From NCBI GenBank assembly GCA_037126765.1, contig JBBCBC010000001.1:28752804-28816803 (forward strand): 64,000 nt of DNA, in the 5' to 3' direction. The position numbers and the translations under genes were made by a program. Numbering within the stretch: position 1 is the first letter of the stretch; the number at the start of each line of letters is the position of its first letter. The notes beneath the pieces were generated by a model. It saw only the letters and a program-made list of their open reading frames with translations, searched no databases and was not told where the DNA came from. Shown here in pieces: positions 22,195-35,556 of the stretch. The stretch comes from Stenogyne calaminthoides. Its lineage: Eukaryota; Streptophyta; Magnoliopsida; Lamiales; Lamiaceae.

Positions 22195-22345
22195 ATCAAC
22201 TGCATTCAACTGGAATGAGCTCGTCGTTTTTGCCATGGTATACACAGATGTCACATTTAAGTCGATTCTTCACTTCGTCTATGTAGCTTCGATTTTTCCA
22301 GCCGTGCCGTGAGTATAAAGTTAGTAAGGTGCCACGCTGGTGTTG
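22195..22345 (-). pseudogene. BODYGUARD-like alpha/beta hydrolase fragment
   Basis: On the minus strand, SYIDEVKNRLKCDICVYHG and KNDELIPVECS match the C-terminal half of plant BODYGUARD-type hydrolases, which act in cuticle formation at the epidermal cell surface. The DDELIPVECS region holds the catalytic-domain aspartate; here it reads NDELIPVECS. In the neighbouring frame just upstream, PAWHLTNFI corresponds to the family's AAWHTLHN stretch, so a frameshift separates the two parts. After VECS a stop follows and no further homology is visible, so the catalytic histidine region is missing. This is an isolated fragment of about 50 codons. Confidence 0.72.
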
Positions 22346-22599
22346 TGTGTGTGTGTGTAGGAAAAACCCTCCTTCATCAAGTATGTCCTCATCCTGCATA
22401 TATTCTAAAATCTTAATTTTGAGTCTAAATTATCTATGTTGTAATAAGATTAATTTGTCTCGTTTTTCAATTTGTAGGTGCTCCATGAAAACTACATCAA
22501 ATTCTCATGGAATTGATTGTATCATAAATTACATAATGCATTTATCAAGGAAAAGGAAAAAAATTATAACTTTAAAGAACTGATTTTTTGAGCTTACTT

Positions 22600-25120
22600 T
22601 TAAAGAACTGATTAAAATTAATGATTACAAAAGTAATTGGTGTTTAGGTGGATAGTGTGTGGTGCCAAAAAAAGTTTGATAGTGTTTACAAAAAGTTAAA
22701 AGTATTTTAAAATAGAGATTAATAAGCTACTAAAAGTTAATCTCTATTTGGAAGCTTTTAGGTATTTAGCTTTTGAGAGCTTATTTAATCTATCAAAAAG
22801 AGAAAAAATATTATCAAATTAATTATTTTACACACAATTTAAGTGACTATATTCATATTTTATACTTTTTTTTGCAAAACACCCCTTTATATGGTATTGT
22901 TGAGAGAATAATGAATGTAAATAAAAAGAATTCCTAGATACACTATGGTGTTTTTAAATATAGTTAGTAATTTTGTTTTAATACATTTATTTACACTGAA
23001 CAATATTGATTATTGTTTTTACTAAACTATATTAGTTGTTTTCAGGTAAAATAATATTAGTTAGTCAAGATTTGAAATGTTTACGAACAATGTTAATTAT
23101 TTATGTTGAATAAGATAATTACGCACTGACGTATTACGTTAATCGATGAAAGCATACTCAAAAATAAATACAGAAAGACGAGATCAATTGATGCAAAGTG
23201 CTACCTCATAAAATGTACATGAGACACGAGATCAATGTGTGATATGCATCTTGTAATTAGTAATTATCTGTCCATTAATTCATTTTTTCATTTTATAGTA
23301 ATGATAGATTTGAATCTTGATAAGATTCTGTTGGTCCCATATGGAATATATCTACTTTTTAATATGAATGAATCTCTGAAAATTTAATTATACTTTTACA
23401 CTAATCAACAGCCACGAACTTTTGTGGGTGATGGGCAGAAAATTTATCTATCTCGGTGCATAAAGCAATTTGTTATGTCAATATTCAATAGTCACATTCT
23501 AAATAATTGTATGATTGTCTCAAAAGTCAAAAACCGGCACGATTTTTGCCAAAATAAAATCATAAAGTGACTCAACTCAACCAACAACCACTTAATCTCC
23601 GGTTGTTCAACTTAAATGTAGCAAGAAAAGCATTAATTCAAATCACATTTTATCTTAATTTGAATAAGCATATTATGATATAATACGTACTTAAATCATG
23701 GTAGTTTTGATTGTTAGCAATAAATTCATATTAAATGGTCCAACAATGTTAGTGCGTTAATTACACGCGCCAAGACCTAGAAAAGAAAAGCTTTTCTTTT
23801 TTTATCGATAATTTATCTACCGGCCCATAATTTTGCTCCAATAACAGAATGTTCAATTTTAATCTCATAACTAAATCGATCATTCACTATTTTAATTTCA
23901 ACCAAAAATCAATAAAAATATCGCTGTCACATTCAAGTTACGCGTCTATAAAATTTAGTTTTAAATGACAGATTTAAATTTTATATTCTGATTAATTTAT
24001 TAGATTATTTAAGGCTACAAAAGAATTGATTAAAAAAATCAGTTTGAAAAACTCTGACGGCTTCAAATTTCATACAATGATCGAAAATGGACTTGTTCAC
24101 GATTTTTCGGCAAAAATTCATTAAAATCGATAAATCATATTATCAATTAAAAATCAATAATTTAAATTTTTTAAACGGAAATGAACCTTATAAATTAAAT
24201 AGGCGTAAAAATATTAGACCAAAAAAATTATAGGATATGGTGAGAATAGGAAAGAATTAATATGACCATTTCTGTATAATTTATGAGAAATTCTAAATGA
24301 GCAAAATGTTCGCTGACGTGTTTGTACCATCGGCGATCGACGCGCAGGAACCGATGGCATTACACGCGCCGTAAAATAGGTTCAAATCATGTATTGTGTG
24401 GTTGTTCTCGCAGTTAAAAATATATTGCCACTTTAACAAAATTAAATTAAAATTTGAAATACGCTTGTACCCTATGTGTGTGTGTATATATATCATATAT
24501 ATTTTGTGAGAAATTGATGGATGTGATAAGCTTTTGTGTTGTGTTGGTGGTTAACTTATTAGTTTATGCATGCAATAATACTCATTTATGGTAGCGATTA
24601 AATTCCTTGGTCTTGACAATTTCTCCAGTCATGTTCCAAACTCATTTTGATCTACATTATTTATGCAACAATTGAATTTTACTTCCAACTATGTTATTTG
24701 CATGTATTTAAGGCAAAAGAGTATGACTAAATCTAAACGTACAAGCAAACTTATTTTTAAATATATATAATTTGGTTTTGTACTTGAAATAGATGCAATT
24801 TTTATATATATTAAAAATATTTAAATTTATGATTAATAATGTTGAATATATAAATAAATACACCCAGATGTTAAAAATATACTAATTACACCTAACACGG
24901 TAATGTAAGTTAATTTACCAATTCATTAATTAAATAAATGAAATGTTCTTATATAAAACAATTACATTATTAAAACAACAAAACTTCACAAGATTCATAA
25001 TAATTTTACGGGTTTTTTTAAAGATAAATATTTGTATTTATCATTTACACTTTCAATTCTGTCACATTTTTAAACTAAGATTTTACTTTATCAAATGTAT
25101 TACTATCGGGAGCGAGTAAA
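22600..25120. other. AT-rich spacer
   Basis: No gene recognised. A short GC-rich island at 24308-24375 contains several CGCG steps and breaks the AT-rich background; its ORFs in both directions show no known motif. Confidence 0.35.
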
Positions 25121-25180
25121 AGTCAAGGACTTGAACAGAGAGGAGGGTGATTAACTGCAAGAGCAAGAGCCAAAATGCAG

Positions 25181-25560
25181 CTAGAGAATAAAAAATGATG
25201 GAAATGATTTTGAGCATTGTAAAGTCAGAACAGGAGGTTTCTGATCATGTCCAAATGCTCCTTCAATAGAGAGAGAATCGGTCGGTTTAGGGCCTTCCCG
25301 AAACTGAAAGCAGGTCCACCAAAAACTGCATTTTCGATTTTGCAGATTTTGACAAATTCCGGGTAAATTGTCTTGCTCCAAATCCCTTGACGATGATAAA
25401 TCCATGAATGAAGACAAATATTTTCTGCGCATTTTCTGCGGAGTAAATTCAACAACCATTTATTGTTGTCAGAATTTTTCATTAAACAAAACACACACGA
25501 CCATAAATTCATAGTTTTAACAACAGTACTTTTGTTTCTGTCCTTCATTCCAACCTTCAT
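25181..25560 (-). CDS. Overlapping unrecognised ORFs, possible exon remnant
   Basis: Two minus-strand frames overlap here (one reads WLLNLLRRKCAENICLHSW and IENAVFGGPAFSFGKAL). Base composition is less AT-rich than the surroundings, as in exons. I do not recognise a family, and neither frame has a convincing partner. Confidence 0.2.
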
Positions 25561-25627
25561 AATTTATAAGATGATTGTAAATTGGATAATATATGAATTT
25601 AAATATTAGGTTTTAATGTAATGGAAA

Positions 25628-25662
25628 ATAATACAATAATAATAATAATAATAATAATAAAG
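25628..25662. repeat. AAT trinucleotide microsatellite
   Basis: About ten AAT/ATA units in an AT-rich spacer. Confidence 0.9.
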
Positions 25663-26090
25663 ACAAAGTCTCTCTAAAATTCTACCATAAAACTGGATCC
25701 ATAATATACTTAAAAAAGTCTATTCAATGACAATATACTACTTTCGTAAACTGTATCACTTATATTAATTTATATGCCAGAATTTGATATATATATCGTG
25801 AACTCCACTAAAGATTAATAAAAAATTGTATAATAAATGGTTAAAAAATTATTCAAAATTGATACCTACCCTAAATTCCAAATTGAGAATTTCTTTTATT
25901 TTCTCAAATTTGAAACGTTAGGAAAATAATAATTTCATCCCCTACAGATAGTTTTGATGATTTTAAAGCAAGAAATGAAATTATTTTGTCAGTAATAAAG
26001 GCCAGTTTTCAACCTTTAATTAGCAGCACAGAAGTGTTTTTGTTTTTATTAGAAGAAAGTTAACCCAATTTCTTTAATCTAATTTGTGTT

Positions 26091-26582
26091 TCAAAAACAC
26101 CTAATTAGCAAAAGCAATTTTTTCTTCCAATCCGTCAGCCAAACACATCTGCTCAATAACACGCTGACAAAAGAAATTTTAGAAGAACTCCACGACGCAG
26201 CCCAAACCAGCAATCCGACTAATTCGGAATAGGCAGCGTTTTGGCTGCCTCTAATTCCTGCCCTGCAGCATTTCAATCGAATTGACCGTAAACGGGAACC
26301 CCGGCCCCTCTCAAATTCCGCCGTTTATCATTTACGGAGAGTTCATAATTGAGGAGTTCGCAACCATCGAATTCGCCGCGTAGAGCGTCCGAATCTTCCA
26401 AATGCAGCTTCGCTAAACTCATTCGCAGACCACCTTCGCAATTTCTTGTTCGACACCAGTAAAATTTTCCCTACCGTCACATTCGCATCTTTAGCCGAGG
26501 CGTTAATAGCACGCTTCGACCGATTCGATGAAAAATCGGCACCTGTACGCGGTAGAGGATCATATCCGCGATCCAAACACAC
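26091..26582 (-). CDS. Unrecognised exon-like region
   Basis: A block of near-balanced composition stands out from AT-rich flanks. The minus-strand frame 26582-26343 reads DPLPRTGADFSSNRSKRAIN, then KILLVSNKKLRRWS and FGRFGRSTRRIRW; a second frame covers 26276-26091. The regular arginine-rich wording suggests real or formerly real coding sequence, but I cannot name the family. An AT-rich stretch follows upstream (26600-26830). Confidence 0.3.
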
Positions 26583-26599
26583 TAAACACTAAAAAATCA

Positions 26600-28365
26600 T
26601 CATTCAATAAACGCCCCATCATTACTTCAAAACCGATTTAATTCTCCATAAATTCTCATCAGTTCTATAATAAAACAACCAAAAGATTAATGGTTTTTTA
26701 AATGTCCTATATATATTTATTGAGATTGCATAATTAGAGTAAAAATGGATATGGGAAATATAGGGAATGTGTAAAAAGGGGGGTGAATTGGGAGAGAGAA
26801 GGGGGTTTTGACACGTAAACAAAGAAGTGAATTCAATCATTGTTACATTAAAACGGCTTGATAGGAAAAAATAGTGTAGTTTTTAACCTCCTCAAAGAAG
26901 ATAAAGTTTTGATCAAGAATATAGAAGTGTACGTATAAACTGCGGTATTTTTATGTTTTTTTGAGTAATTTTTCTTGGTATTTTCCCTCCTATATATAAA
27001 TACAGAACATATATGTTGTATGCGATAAGTTTCCCATAAAGATATTCACCACCACGACAATGTACTTTCTTTTCATGGGCAGGATAAAAACAATACATGC
27101 AAGTGCAACTGTAACTAAAAGCATTTGTGTTTTCTCCCTATTTTTTCCTCATCAACAGAATCACTTGGTTGCCATAAAATTGTCATGAGGTAAATACACA
27201 CTTTGAAGACACATATTAAGAAAAGTGATTAACTCGTGGGATTTGAGGGTAATTTCATAACTTAGATTGTGTCTGAGACCTAAAAGGGATGATATTAAGT
27301 AAATAATAGAGGATGGAGTCTATGATGGTCTTTTTCCTACTTTTGGGGTGTAAAACTTATTATTTGGGCTTGAGAATATGAAGTTTATTATGTGACGCGA
27401 GCATGAGCTATATTAGGTAAATATTCTATGCACCTAGTTACGTATGCTGCATTTAAAAATGCATTTTGAAATACTATTTGCTTACTAAAAATATTACTGT
27501 TTTATGACTATTAGTAGTTTTCAATAAATGCTGGTTTTAATGACAATAATGTAGTATTAGTTGTGTACCAATTGGTGTATCCAATTTTATATTTTAAGTA
27601 ATACCACAATATTCTATAAAACAATCAATTACACACACTTATATATGGAAATCATTTTATCTCAATAGACCTAAATGCAACCACCACAAAAGGAGACTAC
27701 TCAAACACGTTCTCAAATTCACAACCCATCGCACTCCAATCATAACCCCACAAAGAGACTATCACCCCACAAGAGCTATCACATATTTCCTCAAGGCTCT
27801 AACCTAAAAATCTTGTGTATTCTCGTAGTGGAGCTCTAACCACTTAAATTATCCATAGTTAACGGCATCCAAATATTACTCTATATTTATTATGATCCGA
27901 CTGTCTCAGGACCTTGTAAATAAATTGAGCCAGCTGGATTGCCCAATTGCAATTTGTCGTTTGGGATTAATTTGGTTTTTGATTATAGTTGGAACCTGAG
28001 CCCAATCACAAGAATCTGAGATAAGTCCTCTTACAAGAATATCAAGCAATCGATCTACCAAATTTTACAGGTTTAATTTTGATAAACAGTTAATTATGTA
28101 TTATAATGTTATACACATTTGAAATGTAATGATGAATCAATTATGAAAAAAATATTTGGAGTAGAGATGGAGAATATAATTAGCAATGTAGCTAAAACAG
28201 GTACTAATTAAGAATGGGAATTTTCAAATAGTAAGTCTCCAATAGCTCTTTTTGCATTTATTGCTTTGTTGTTTTGTCATTGAGGCTCTTCACCTGCCTT
28301 CACCTGTTAGCGTCAACTCTCATCAATGTGAACACTCCCTCAAATGGTAGAAACCATATTCTAAA
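26600..28365. other. AT-rich spacer
   Basis: No gene recognised. Confidence 0.4.
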
Positions 28366-28370
28366 TTATT

Positions 28371-28498
28371 GATTATTTAAGTTAATTCAAGGAAAAATTA
28401 TGGTTTCTAATTTCAAATTGATTACTTAATCTAATCTAAGGAAAATTATGGTTTCCAATTTCAATTGATCACTTAATCTAATTCAAGGAAATTATACT
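28371..28498 (+). repeat. Short tandem repeat, about 50-bp unit
   Basis: The unit attcaaggaaaaattatgg followed by tttctaatttcaaattgatt and acttaatcta appears twice in full and a third time in part. Confidence 0.8.
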
Positions 28499-28979
28499 CC
28501 TTGCTCCAAGTTATATACGTACTCAGCTCTCTACATGACATTCTTCATTAACAAAATATCGTTTGTATTACAGATCTTCATTCCCTCCATCCTTCTTTTA
28601 TTCTAACATTTACTATTTGCAAAAATTTTAATGTAGGTGTTAGTTTATTAATATTAAAAAGATAAACGCTATGAGAGAGTTAAATGGTAAAAAATAATGT
28701 CAATAATATAAACCAAAAGGAGATAAAGTTGATTTATTAATATTTATGTGTAATGTGTAAATATAATGCAAAATGTAATTATAACACATAAGTGAGGCGG
28801 TATTATATTTAAAGGTAAAATATAGTTTTTAATATTATTAAAAGTAATTAAATAAACAAACATTTAAATTTAACATTTTGTATTGTGTAGCATGCAGCCA
28901 ATGAAGTTGAAATAGATAATATCAACAAAACTCTTATGTGAAACTTATTCATTGTTAAAATTGATACCATTACATTTAT

Positions 28980-29460
28980 AACCTGACATTATTATTTAAA
29001 TTTATATCAATAGGCTGAATACTAAGGATCTGGACTTCTATAAGTGTATTGACATGAGTACAAGTCTGAGGCAATTTCATAATTATGAACCTGCTAGAAG
29101 CCTGAATATGTTGCCTACATAAACAATTGGAAGAAGTAACAATGAACCTAAAAGCAAAGAACAACGCCAGTTGTTTGGTTACTTGGTTCGGCTAGGAATT
29201 AGCTAATGTCTGAGGGCAATACCATAAATCAAAGAAAATAAATAATAATATGAATAATATCCGCCTAAGAGTATCAGTGTACCTCGACTCTTCATGAGTC
29301 TACAATGAGTATTTATAGATTATAATTAGGTTAAACGCCGAAGCCGTGCTATTTGTAGTCCTCTATATTAAATAATCAGATGCGAATCTCAAGTGTATCT
29401 TCGCCTAAACCTCCTTGATGAGGTCGCCTTCTTGAACTGGCTTGAGCTGATCTTTGAGTT
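28980..29460 (-). repeat. 3' LTR of the gypsy element
   Basis: Matches 44440-45040 in the same orientation: cctaagagtat, gagtctacaa, tatttatagat and ataattaggttaa appear in the same order, and further left gcaaagaacaacgcc matches gcaagaacaacgctgg. On the minus strand the TATA-like ctataaatactc is near 29316. Edges are approximate. Confidence 0.7.
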
Positions 29461-29470
29461 GTAATACTCA

Positions 29471-30345
29471 TCATTGTCGCTTAGAAAATTTTACATTTTT
29501 TATGTCAGCCTCAATTCTTTTTTCTTCCAAAAGGTCGAGATCGACCGCTTCTGCTTGAAGCTCATGCATCTGTATGTCTCGGCGGTTGGGTACCAAGATT
29601 TCGTAGGGATCACCGCCCGCCCCAAACACACAAGAATGGTGTCTTCCTGCTGAAGTCCAGATGTCCATACCACCACGAATATCGCAACTCACTTGGTCAG
29701 ATCTTCCTTCCCTTCAGTCGCGGCTTTTTAGTGTAGTTAGCTGATTTTGTTGATGACTTCATATGGCTGCTGGATTGACCGTGGTGGTGGGTTGAAAATA
29801 ACTTTCATCTTTCCACTTTCAAGAAGAATGATCTTTATACTAATCGCTTTATTATTTGTCACAATGGTTAGGAGCCTCAATCAGAGATGATGTTTTCCAA
29901 ATAGCCCGGTCACATTGTATTGATCGATTATGTTGAAGTGCTGCCCCACTAGGTGAAATAGGTCAATCATGTACTCAAGGCTAATTTTACTTTCTCTTAT
30001 ACTGTGGTAGTAGGGTCCAATGGGATGCTAAGATCCCATTTAGCGAAGGACCATGGGATCACAGATACCGGCCGCTTCGGATACTTTGATCGAGGCGCTG
30101 ATAAATGTTTTGAAGAATCCAAAGGTTCCTTTTAAAAGGTTGGCTAAAATGTTCCTTTGTCGACAACCTTTAAAGTTAAGGATTGACCCCTTGTAGAAGC
30201 TCTTCTAACATCTTCCCTCATGATTTCTCTGCTGATAATTTAGCTCACACCAAGCACATTTGAGTAGTGGTATGTCAAAGACGCTTTGTACAAATCGTTG
30301 TTTATCATCACACATATCTTGTTGCCCTCATTTGTAATTGACTTC
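29471..30345 (-). pseudogene. gypsy integrase, decayed
   Basis: Minus-strand fragments in several frames follow the plant gypsy integrase order: LYKASLTYHYSNVLG (N-terminal part), VIPWSFAKWDLS (core start), EVINKIS (core end), AVIPTKSWYPTAET and DLDLLEEKRIEADI (C-terminal part). Stops and frameshifts interrupt throughout, so no product is expected. The 3' LTR follows directly. Confidence 0.78.
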
Positions 30346-31330
30346 AGCCTAAACCTTTATCCGGGAGGAGGTTCAGATCAGATATTCACGATCTATGGTC
30401 ATCCAATTCTTCTCCTGGCCAATATCTAAGGCGAGGTCGCCATAGATTTAAACCCAATTATGGAGAAATTAAGAGAAATTCAATAAATTCAAATTATACG
30501 ATTTGGTTTACCCAAATAATTTGAACACCACACTGGGGGCACCACCAAGATATCAATGATCTGAATTCAAAGTCCTGGGATTATTTCTAATGTGAACTTG
30601 TCTAAACTCCTGACAACTTTGCAGCCACACCAACATTCAAATTGTGACACACCGCACACAATCACTTGTGAGTGGGTGTGTGTACTTTTAATCTCTTGAC
30701 GCCTATCACATGTGAGACTATTCTCACTCAACGAGCTTCGTGATTCTGCACCTCATCACATGGGTCAAATCAAAATATGATGGGTCGTTTCGGAAAGAGT
30801 GTGACCGCTCATTGTTAAACTATGCTCTACCCTTATTACGTTTGTGACTTATCTATTTATGTGGAGTTCAGCAAGAAATGATCGCGGTTTAGCTCTGCTG
30901 GGAAAGTTAGCTCGGGACGATGAAGTCGGCCAAGGCTTTGTGCTTTTAATGGGCGAAAAGTAAGTATAGTGCGGATCAGATTTAGCTGATCTCGATTGCC
31001 ATTTCATGCATTTCCGGCCAGATCCAACTGGCGCAACGCTGCTTTAGTGGCATCGGAGGTCGACTTCTACGGTGGTCAAGGCGCTATAGTTTCACACTTC
31101 ATCACCAAGGCAGGACGGCAGATATCTTCCGCCGTCTTCGCTCAATGCTTAGCTCAATGCAGTAAATCGTAAATTTGTTTGTCTTCCACCCGCATTTTCA
31201 AGACCCAGCTCATAGTCGCTTCGAGGCGCCGTATAGGAATAACTTCTCCCCAGACTGGTTTTTATAGAATAATCCTCCCCCGAGACCGGTTTTTCCAAAG
31301 GCTAACCCAAGCTTCTCTCATCCACCCGGA
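30346..31330 (-). other. gypsy RNase H region, decayed beyond recognition
   Basis: By position between the RT and integrase remnants this should be RNase H and linker. I cannot pick out catalytic motifs. Confidence 0.4.
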
Positions 31331-31339
31331 AACCCTCAT

Positions 31340-31955
31340 TCTTCTTTTCTGCAAGATGTCTAAAAAGGTTTGCAGGCATCTATCTCATCCCAGATATGAA
31401 TTGCTAAAGTGACCAGTTCTCAAGGGTCTGACCTCTTCATTTTTCTCAGTTGCCTACGCCTGGAAGATTGCTCTGGATTTTGGAAGTGGTCGGGTTTGAT
31501 TTTCGCTATTTAATTATGTGGTCGAGAATTTGTCTGACCCCAATTCCCCAAAATTGCATTTCTTTGGGTTAAGTTTCATGTTGAATTTTCACAGAGATGG
31601 TGAATATGTTCCCATGAGGCGGGCAGGTTGTCCAATCTTTCTAAAACTTTAACGATGATGTCATCCACACAGATCTCCATTGTTTCTTTCCCCACTTTCT
31701 CCCGAGAACATGTGGATTGACCAAATGTTGGTAGGTCACTCCCTTGCTGCTCCGCCGTGAGTACGACGACATTCTTTTTCCAATACATTCTTTTTTGCTG
31801 GTGGTAGCTTAACAGGTTGTCGGTAATCCTCACAAGTACGGCAATTTGCGATACCCTAATAAAAGCGTATCCATAAATGACATCATCTCGCGGTCGGCCG
31901 CGTATGTTCATCGGGATGGTCGATATGTGGCATAGAAGAAGTCCTTAGGGCATGC
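31340..31955 (-). pseudogene. gypsy reverse transcriptase, decayed
   Basis: On the minus strand, NFTDLNKACPKDFFY (about 31950) is the RT start, MEICVDDIIVKVLERLDNL (about 31680) contains the catalytic YVDD block changed to CVDD, KFNMKLNPKKCNFG (about 31575) follows, and RCLQTFLDILQK (about 31355) marks the connection to RNase H. At least four frame changes separate these blocks. The nested copia begins only about 25 bases upstream of NFTDLNKACPKD. Confidence 0.85.
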
Positions 31956-31978
31956 CTTATTTAGGTCGGTGAAGTTGA

Positions 31979-33558
31979 TGTTACAATTTAGAGCAAGCAT
32001 CGTAAAACACGTAATACACGTAAAATGGTATTCAAACGCTTTCACCAACAACGCATATATCAAGGATACTAAATACGGTAAACATAAAGAGAAACCATAT
32101 GTGCTGGAATCGTGACGATATTTCTACTATGGTATCCACGAATCCCAATCATCTGACTTGCAATGGATTTACAGTTGTTGAATTTTAGATGAATTTTCAG
32201 GTACCTAATCCTAGATCTTAAGCGGAGAGACACAATGAATCGACGTTGCCAGAATTCCCAAGAGCTCATATATATAGGAAGAATCAAATTAAATCTTTAA
32301 GCTAACCGATTAGAAACAAAATCCTGATCTTATAAAATAAATCTCAGATTATTTCATAGCAATTCCCTTACTATTTAATTGGCTATGTATATCAAATCTC
32401 TTAAGGTGATTTAATTCCATAAGAGAAGTTAAATCCTATAATGGTTATTCATATATTATTATTATGTAATCCTATTTTAATTAAATCCAATTTAATTAAA
32501 CATTAATAATAATTAACTCCAAATTAATTCAATAATAATTTAATTGGTCTATAAATCAACATAACCAATTTTGCCACTTTCTAATCCAACCACCAACTAT
32601 AATCCGTAAACCACTTGTCAGGGTGACCCATATGCCCTCATACATATCGCGAGTGATTAGTCAACCAACGATCTTAATTGGAACCCTAGACAATAAATTA
32701 AACATTCTCAATATATGACGACGCTAAAAACGCAACCAATTGCGAACCAAAACACGGGCTATTACGATTTCTTCCTTTTCATTCGCCAGACCTTCATTGG
32801 GCGTCGAACACGCATAAGTTCATTCAAAGAATTAATCATATTATTCTAACTCACTAATTGGATCATGTATGTCGCGACCTTCACCGCAAAGTCTAAGTCG
32901 ACGGCATCGGCCGGTGACGAGATCTAATTATGATGTAAAAGATGAATATTCTCTAAATCCACATTATGAATGAATCATACCCCTGCTTCATCCACCACAA
33001 TACGCATTTCGCGATGAACCCAATCCAGTTTAAGTATCTACCCATGGAAGTAAGCTGGCCATGGTCAAAGTTCATCACCCACACACGCTGTATGTGATTG
33101 GGACCTCAAGGTCAAAGGAGGATCTAGGATCGCTCCCATCAACTGGAGACACCGACACATATTGTGGACTTACATCAAACTATTTCGATGGCACCAATAC
33201 CCCCTAAGGTATTTGTGCATCCATCATGGAGATAGCCCAAGATCTCGTAGTAAGTGAGATTCATTACACTCAAGAGTATGATGCAACAGACAATTAACTT
33301 AATCAGATCATCAATATCTCATTCTCGATGATCCGATCGCAACATTTGATTAACATGCTTAAGTCATCCGAAGTTCTCACAAACTCAATGACACAACACG
33401 ACCATAGAACACTTGCATGAATAAATGCAAACAATCAAACATATATTCAAAAACAAGCGTATTATCATACATTAATATTAAAAGAACTATAATATTAAAT
33501 CAAATCAATATCATCGATTATTATGTCTCCACAGATTGTCTGGAGACTAACACTAACA
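31979..33558 (-). repeat. 3' LTR of the nested copia
   Basis: On the minus strand it begins TGTTAGTGTTAG and ends CTAAATTGTAACA. It shares ordered blocks with 40844-42433, such as tctactatggtatccacg and gagctcatatatat. Confidence 0.82.
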
Positions 33559-35556
33559 ATATCCCACTTGTAATTTAGAAGTCAATCACCTAGTGATAAG
33601 TCTAACCCCTAGACCATCAAAGCCGTCTAGTGTGTACATGAACACCAAAGGTTTTCGTAAAGGAAAAGGATTCGCCAAATTAAATATATTTTAACGAGTA
33701 TTTCCTATCAAGTATAATTCCTTTGATCAAACATAAAGTTGGGTACGCGTTTTGCTTTCGATCCGCGGTTCTTGTTCAACCGCACCAGTCATGGTTCTAA
33801 TAATTCTATTCTTTTAAGAAATTATAAATTCACGCCTCGCGCTCGAGCACAACAATGCACTCAACTTTGGGCTGGTTGAATTGCAAGTCCATTTGCTTGG
33901 AACTATTCTAACCAATCGCCTCATCATTGAGAGTGACGAATTTGACCGTGATTTGCAGACTTATCACAACAGATTGGAAATCCTGGCGCTAACATAACCA
34001 AATACTACTAGTTCTATCTGGCTCCACCATGTATAAGAAAACATTCTTGGCCGTCTAAGATATCACGGTTCCCTGGACAGAAAACCAGAGACCACCCATT
34101 CTATATTATTATGTCTACCGCTGATGTCGATACCGTAGGCCACGCTGGCCTAGTGAAAAGGCAGCATGGCGCGACACGATGACCCACCGTGCATGCACGT
34201 GGGACATCTTTCATGTGCTTGATATCGCCTTCAATATGACAATCCTTCTTGATGGGCTTTGAGTCTTCGATTTGTCGATAGAGCATCTCTCTTAGAGTTT
34301 CCATCGCAAAAACGCTCAACACCTTGTTCACAGGTGGACCTGTGACATCTCCCTGTATCATCTTCTTGGGATCTATCAATGTGATATTGATCCCAAGATG
34401 CAAGAGTTTCTCACCACATCCTTCATCACGAAGGCCTTGATAACCAATCTTTTCATCGACCGCATTAACGGATATTGTTTCCAAATTAACATGTCGCCGA
34501 TATATAATGATTATGAAGACAATATTCTTCCCGCTGCATTTCGATAAATGAAGGATCTTCCGTTTACGAAGTCAAAAGGCTTTGATAGCTTCATCAAATC
34601 CTTCTAACTCTAGAAAACTTGCTTCAATCCAGATGGATCTCTTTAGCTTACATACTAGATTAGAATTAGCTGATATAAAACCTACTGGTTGAGTTATAAA
34701 GCACTTCATATCAATGTTTCCATTGATGAAGACTGTTTGACATCCATCCGCCAAATCTCATAATCATAGTGTCTTTGCTATCACAAGTAAAATTAATGGA
34801 CTAGATCTTTTTGCAAAATTTGTGAGTAAGGTTTATTCATAGTCAATGCCTTACGTGGAATTATAACCCTTCACCACCAACCTAGCTTTGTAGGTTTGTG
34901 CTTTTGCCATTTGCATCGATCTTATGCTTGAAGACCCAACGCAACATATGGTCTAACCCCTTTAGGTGACTCTCAACAAGTCTGAACTTGATTGGTGTAC
35001 ATCGAGTCCATCTACGGTTAATGACCCATGTCACTTCACGAATCATGTTCATATTGTGAGAATAGAATTAGGATTATCTTTGGTCCGGGTATATGCCATA
35101 TATTATCGAGTTCTTCCAAGAGTAATGTCGATTCTAATGGGTAGATTACGATTCTAATCGACCACGGTCAGTGTTTAATGCGAGGTTTTATGCATTCTGA
35201 TTTTGAAAATTTTGTGGTGCATCGATTTCATCAATGTCCAAAGAGTCCTCAAGAGCTGCTTTCCGATGTGCCTCTTGGGCTGGGAGTTTGAACTATCTTT
35301 GTTCTCGTTCAACGTAATTGAGTTCTTGCAGACCGCAATCATACTCCAATTCCCTGGTGAAAGACGATCACCCTAGTGAAAGACTCATACCGTGAAAATT
35401 GATGAATGCTCCTTTGATTCCTTTTGTCATGTTGCTTTAACAAGATATCGATCTCTTTGTTAATTCATGGTTCTTGAATTTCTTCAGTTTTATCGACATT
35501 TAATTTTGTTCCTTAAAGACACTAAGTCTTATTCGAGGAACTTTATTCGCCTAAAC
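33559..35556 (-). pseudogene. copia RT and RNase H, decayed
   Basis: On the minus strand, NGNIDMKCFITQPVGF, LVCKLKRSIW and FDEAIKAF (34750-34570) are RT blocks. KAFVMKDVVRNSCILG (about 34430) and ERFCDGNSKRDAL (about 34310) follow in shifted frames, and KHMKDVP-ACTVG (about 34210) leads to the RNase H region. The YVDD block is not readable. Its 5' side is cut by the plus-strand solo LTR. Confidence 0.82.
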
